From Flavihumibacter fluminis (GTDB lineage Bacteria; Bacteroidota; Bacteroidia; Chitinophagales; Chitinophagaceae): 64,000 bases of DNA. The stretch lies in NCBI RefSeq assembly GCF_021491375.1, contig NZ_JAKEVY010000005.1, positions 186,001 to 250,000 on the forward strand. The letters run 5' to 3'. The stretch's first letter is position 1. Each line of letters opens with the position of its first letter. The notes beneath the pieces were generated by a model. The model had not been told where the DNA came from, did no database searches, and saw nothing but the letters and a program-made list of their open reading frames with translations. A program made the position numbers and the translations under genes. This document shows, one piece after another, positions 62,801-64,000 of this stretch.

Positions 62801-63017
62801 GATCCGCCTCAATGATAAATTATCCGGAGTGTTTGATGCTGCGAACAGTGGTAATATGGCACCGAGTAAACAGGCAAAGGATGTATATGCGGAATTACAG
62901 CAGCAGGCCAAGGTGGAATTGAACCGGTTGGAGCAATTGAAATCGGGACAAATAGCCGAGTTCAACAAGCTGATCCGGGAGAAGAGTCTGCCTGTGATCG
63001 GGATCAAACCGGATTAA
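59895..63017 (+). CDS. Large secreted BNR/sortilin-like beta-propeller protein, copy 2
   Basis: 1040 residues, a full-length paralogue of the preceding gene. Signal peptide ends near LLAQS. Eleven Asp-box-like repeats are visible (KTTDGGSNWTN, RSDDGGRTWQN, KSTDGGKTWKR, KSTDGGETWTN, TSMDAGKTWSL, VSYDGGNSWST, VSKDGGKNWTN, KTTDYGATWTR, ISYDDGANWRK), followed by the same beta domain (VTILDKQKAVIKTFS, MNQLVWNLLYPEGKKIDG) and helical C-terminal part. Same unknown role; probable outer-membrane-facing or periplasmic protein. It is separated from copy 1 by a terminator, so each copy has its own transcript end. Confidence 0.85.
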   Translation: MRKLLLVACLLPGLLAQSQRKKTAPPTKAPNYDSLLFANTKYRLIGPWRGGRSAAVAGSYTNKQTFFMGATGGGLWKTTDGGSNWTNISDKYNIANIGAIAIAPTDEQIMYVGEGENTLRGNVAEGLGGIWRSDDGGRTWQNRGLKDGRHIIRILVHPRNPDIVWAGVIGHLFGPNEERGVFKSTDGGKTWKRTLFVNNQTGVSDLVMDPTNPSIMYAGTWRIIRTPYSLESGGEGSGLWKSTDGGETWTNITASKGLPKGVWGIVGVAIAPSNPDKVVALIENENGGLYTSMDAGKTWSLTSNDNNIRQRAWYYTKVFIDPKNENVIYAPNVGFMRSRDGGKTFQGIRTPHSDHHDLWIDPKDPNRMIVADDGGGQVSYDGGNSWSTYMNQPTAQIYRVSTDNSFPYRILGAQQDNSTFRIRHRSYGSVISDSDWEETAGAESGYVVADPLNPDIVYGGNYGGYLSRLDHKTGENRAITVWPDNPMGAGADVLKYRFQWNFPIFFSPHNPKRLYSAGNALFVTENEGASWEQISPDLTTNDKSKQGPSGGPITKDNTSVEYYCTIFTAAESALEKDLLWTGSDDGLVHVSKDGGKNWTNVTPAGAPKWIMWNAIETHPTKKGVAYITGTRYKLDDFEPYVYKTTDYGATWTRITRGIDPLHFTRVVRADHKRDGLLYAGTEYGMYISYDDGANWRKFQLNLPEVPITDLTIRDNDLIVATQGRAFWVLDDLTMVQAYDPALVNKSLHVFPVRETWRIRAAGGFRGATPVNAGKNPPTGAVINFYAGKVTDSTKATVTILDKQKAVIKTFSTQSKEEKLELNPGMNQLVWNLLYPEGKKIDGMILWNGVPGSILAPPGNYYARVKIGSDSTEVPFVVKADPNYKVSTADYEAQFDFLKQVQGTFNDVQQAILDIRSLRSQINDFVGRQGKGIPADVKQQADTINKQLTKVEEALYQTKAKSFQDVLNFPIRLNDKLSGVFDAANSGNMAPSKQAKDVYAELQQQAKVELNRLEQLKSGQIAEFNKLIREKSLPVIGIKPD

Positions 63018-63032
63018 TAATTTTAGATTGAT

Positions 63033-63701
63033 ATGCGATTATTGAATTCAGGAGAGCGTGCGTTTTGTAACCAGTTAGCTGGTTACAAAACGCCGCATTT
63101 TTATTTTGGCGAGCTGGTTGATCGGCGATTGAAAAATGCGGCGGTCAGGGTGGATACCACTAATCGAAAAGTTTCACTGTTATTACCAGCTGGTTCAAAA
63201 GAAGAATCAGAGCGATTGCGATTTGAAGCAATTGCAGAATTACTTGTAATGATTTCTGTATTGGAGTTATTAGAAAAGGATGGCTATGTGTTGTTGTTTC
63301 GGGTGTCTGGGCGGACCGGAGAATTGTATGAATTTGGCAGAAAGGATTTAGAGCCAGGCAATATAGAGGAGGTTCCCATTATTGACGACCGGACGCTTAC
63401 CTTGTTATGTAAGTACAGCAGAAAAGATATCATTCCTACGGATGAATTCCGGCGTTTTTGCAGCAGGGGTTTTATTGCAAGAGATGAGCAGCGTTTTCAG
63501 CGGCAGATCCATTTTACGGTTGGCGCTTTGGCTGTTTCTACCTTGCTGTTGGTGCTGAATATGGCATTTACCTTTTGGCCAAAAATGACAGGGGAGTCAA
63601 AGAAAACCCTGATCAAACTGGATTCGATGATCACGGATATTCATGAAATCCGGTCAACCCTTTTTTTGCCGAAAAAAACTGACAGCCTAAAGGTAAAATG
63701 A
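63033..63701 (+). CDS. Unknown protein with one C-terminal membrane helix
   Basis: 222 residues, not recognised. Residues 1-160 look soluble and mixed alpha/beta (RRLKNAAVRVDTTNRKVSLLLPAGS; EELLVMISVLELLEKDGYVLLFRV region); one membrane helix lies at about 165-187 (HFTVGALAVSTLLLVLNMAFTFW), followed by a short tail. It starts 15 bp after the BNR gene, so it is on the same transcript. Codons 10-21 encode a perfect 15-bp hairpin, unusual inside a coding region; if that hairpin is only a terminator, the true start may be a TTG near 63130. The ATG at 63033 is used because the whole frame is open. Convergent with the DUF1801 gene, 3 bp apart. Confidence 0.7.
   Translation: MRLLNSGERAFCNQLAGYKTPHFYFGELVDRRLKNAAVRVDTTNRKVSLLLPAGSKEESERLRFEAIAELLVMISVLELLEKDGYVLLFRVSGRTGELYEFGRKDLEPGNIEEVPIIDDRTLTLLCKYSRKDIIPTDEFRRFCSRGFIARDEQRFQRQIHFTVGALAVSTLLLVLNMAFTFWPKMTGESKKTLIKLDSMITDIHEIRSTLFLPKKTDSLKVK
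63060..63093 (+). terminator. Perfect 15-bp hairpin in 5' end of the unknown gene
   Basis: GCGTTTTGTAACCAG (63060-63074), loop TTAG, CTGGTTACAAAACGC (63079-63093), then CGCA and five T. It has all the traits of a terminator for the BNR gene that stops 43 bp upstream, but it lies 27 bp inside the next reading frame. Confidence 0.65.
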
Positions 63702-63704
63702 TGC

Positions 63705-64000
63705 TTATTTTTTGATGGATTTCTTAGCTGCATTTTCTTTCACTCTGAAAGCGGTGATCTTTTTCACCAGGTCCAGCGGCAATTTTTTATCATAGGGAAA
63801 CTGGATCGCGCCCTTGGAAGTAGGGTATGGTACAAGTTCCTTTTCAAATTGGGTGATTCCACTTGGAGCCGGATAAAATCCGATATGGTTTTTATTGGCA
63901 GCAAAATGCACCAGGTTGCCATGCAGCACAAAAGTGGGCATACCATACTTGATGGCTTCTGTAGCCTCCGGAGCAGCCTGCTGAATCGTTTTCCGCATTT
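63705..64000 (-). CDS. DUF1801 (YdhG-like) protein, 5' end cut by the window
   Basis: The visible 98 codons contain the DUF1801 core (TIQQAAPEATEAIKYGMPTFVLHGNLVHFAANKNHIGFYPAPSGI and GAIQFPYDKKLPLDLVKKITAFRVKEN). A Met at 63998 is probably internal, because family members normally have about 20 more residues before this point (the usual opening helix), so the gene very likely starts off-window. Small soluble protein of the YdhG fold, role unknown in bacteria. Ends with a Lys-rich tail. Confidence 0.85.
   Translation of the reverse strand, partial: MRKTIQQAAPEATEAIKYGMPTFVLHGNLVHFAANKNHIGFYPAPSGITQFEKELVPYPTSKGAIQFPYDKKLPLDLVKKITAFRVKENAAKKSIKK

Noticed and set aside
1-64000. tRNA, rRNA, insertion sequence or prophage genes
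   Set aside because: None was recognised in any intergenic gap; nearly all gaps are short, and the one long gap (25925-26368) has no cloverleaf or rRNA-like sequence.

Overview
The window is a chromosomal segment from a Bacteroidota bacterium, most likely of the Chitinophagaceae type (this placement is inference). The signs are two SusC/SusD pairs, a sigma/FecR/STN-SusC signalling set, type IX secretion genes (gldJ, porU, porV and a PorP/SprF protein), bacillithiol synthesis (bshA), a SWIB protein with a histone-like tail, a LytS/LytTR pair, and several TAnnTTTG promoter boxes. No rRNA, tRNA, CRISPR array, transposase or phage gene was seen. The left end cuts a SusC gene and the right end cuts a DUF1801 gene.

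Region 1 (1-12028, all plus): the 3' part of a susC, a susD, a vanadium-type haloperoxidase, a large FG-GAP/UnbV (CRTAC1-type) lipoprotein, a lipoprotein DUF255/YyaL-like protein with a CHWC motif, and a GH43 glycosidase. The genes are tightly packed. A strong hairpin after susD sits 22 bp before the haloperoxidase start, so the accessory genes are probably expressed by read-through. This pairing of nutrient uptake with a putative halogen/oxidation enzyme is the best candidate for an uncharacterised system here.

Region 2 (12030-25419): a sulfated-glycan utilisation locus. A minus-strand group (sulfatase, Crp/Fnr regulator, MFS transporter) diverges from an ECF sigma factor, its FecR anti-sigma factor, a SusC with an STN signalling domain, and a SusD. 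Two more sulfatases follow. All three sulfatases carry the formylglycine-forming Cys at residue 82, and no maturase gene lies in the window.

Region 3 (25475-30557): the SWIB/histone-like gene, a structured 444-bp non-coding stretch, an orphan PaaE-like 2Fe-2S flavin reductase convergent with an AraC regulator, and an HxlR/LLM-oxidoreductase pair divergent from an SDR gene. The last pair shares a compact promoter with an evident operator.

Region 4 (30545-43459): DUF983, murF and gldJ on minus; porU, porV, an ispF-dut fusion, a DUF4292 lipoprotein and a degenerate LytM/EnvC-like protein on plus; bshA on minus. A purine-rich 16-bp tandem array and a pyrimidine-rich 7-bp array lie between porV and ispF-dut.

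Region 5 (43527-55016): mostly housekeeping genes: M28 peptidase, RsmI-like methyltransferase, EI24 protein, 3-methyladenine glycosylase, PorP/SprF, upp, anmK, an operon of LiaF-like/DUF4288/LytS-type kinase/LytTR regulator, and adenine deaminase.

Region 6 (55150-64000): two related LolA-like secreted proteins, two large BNR-propeller proteins, an unknown membrane protein whose 5' coding end contains a perfect 15-bp hairpin, and the partial DUF1801 gene.
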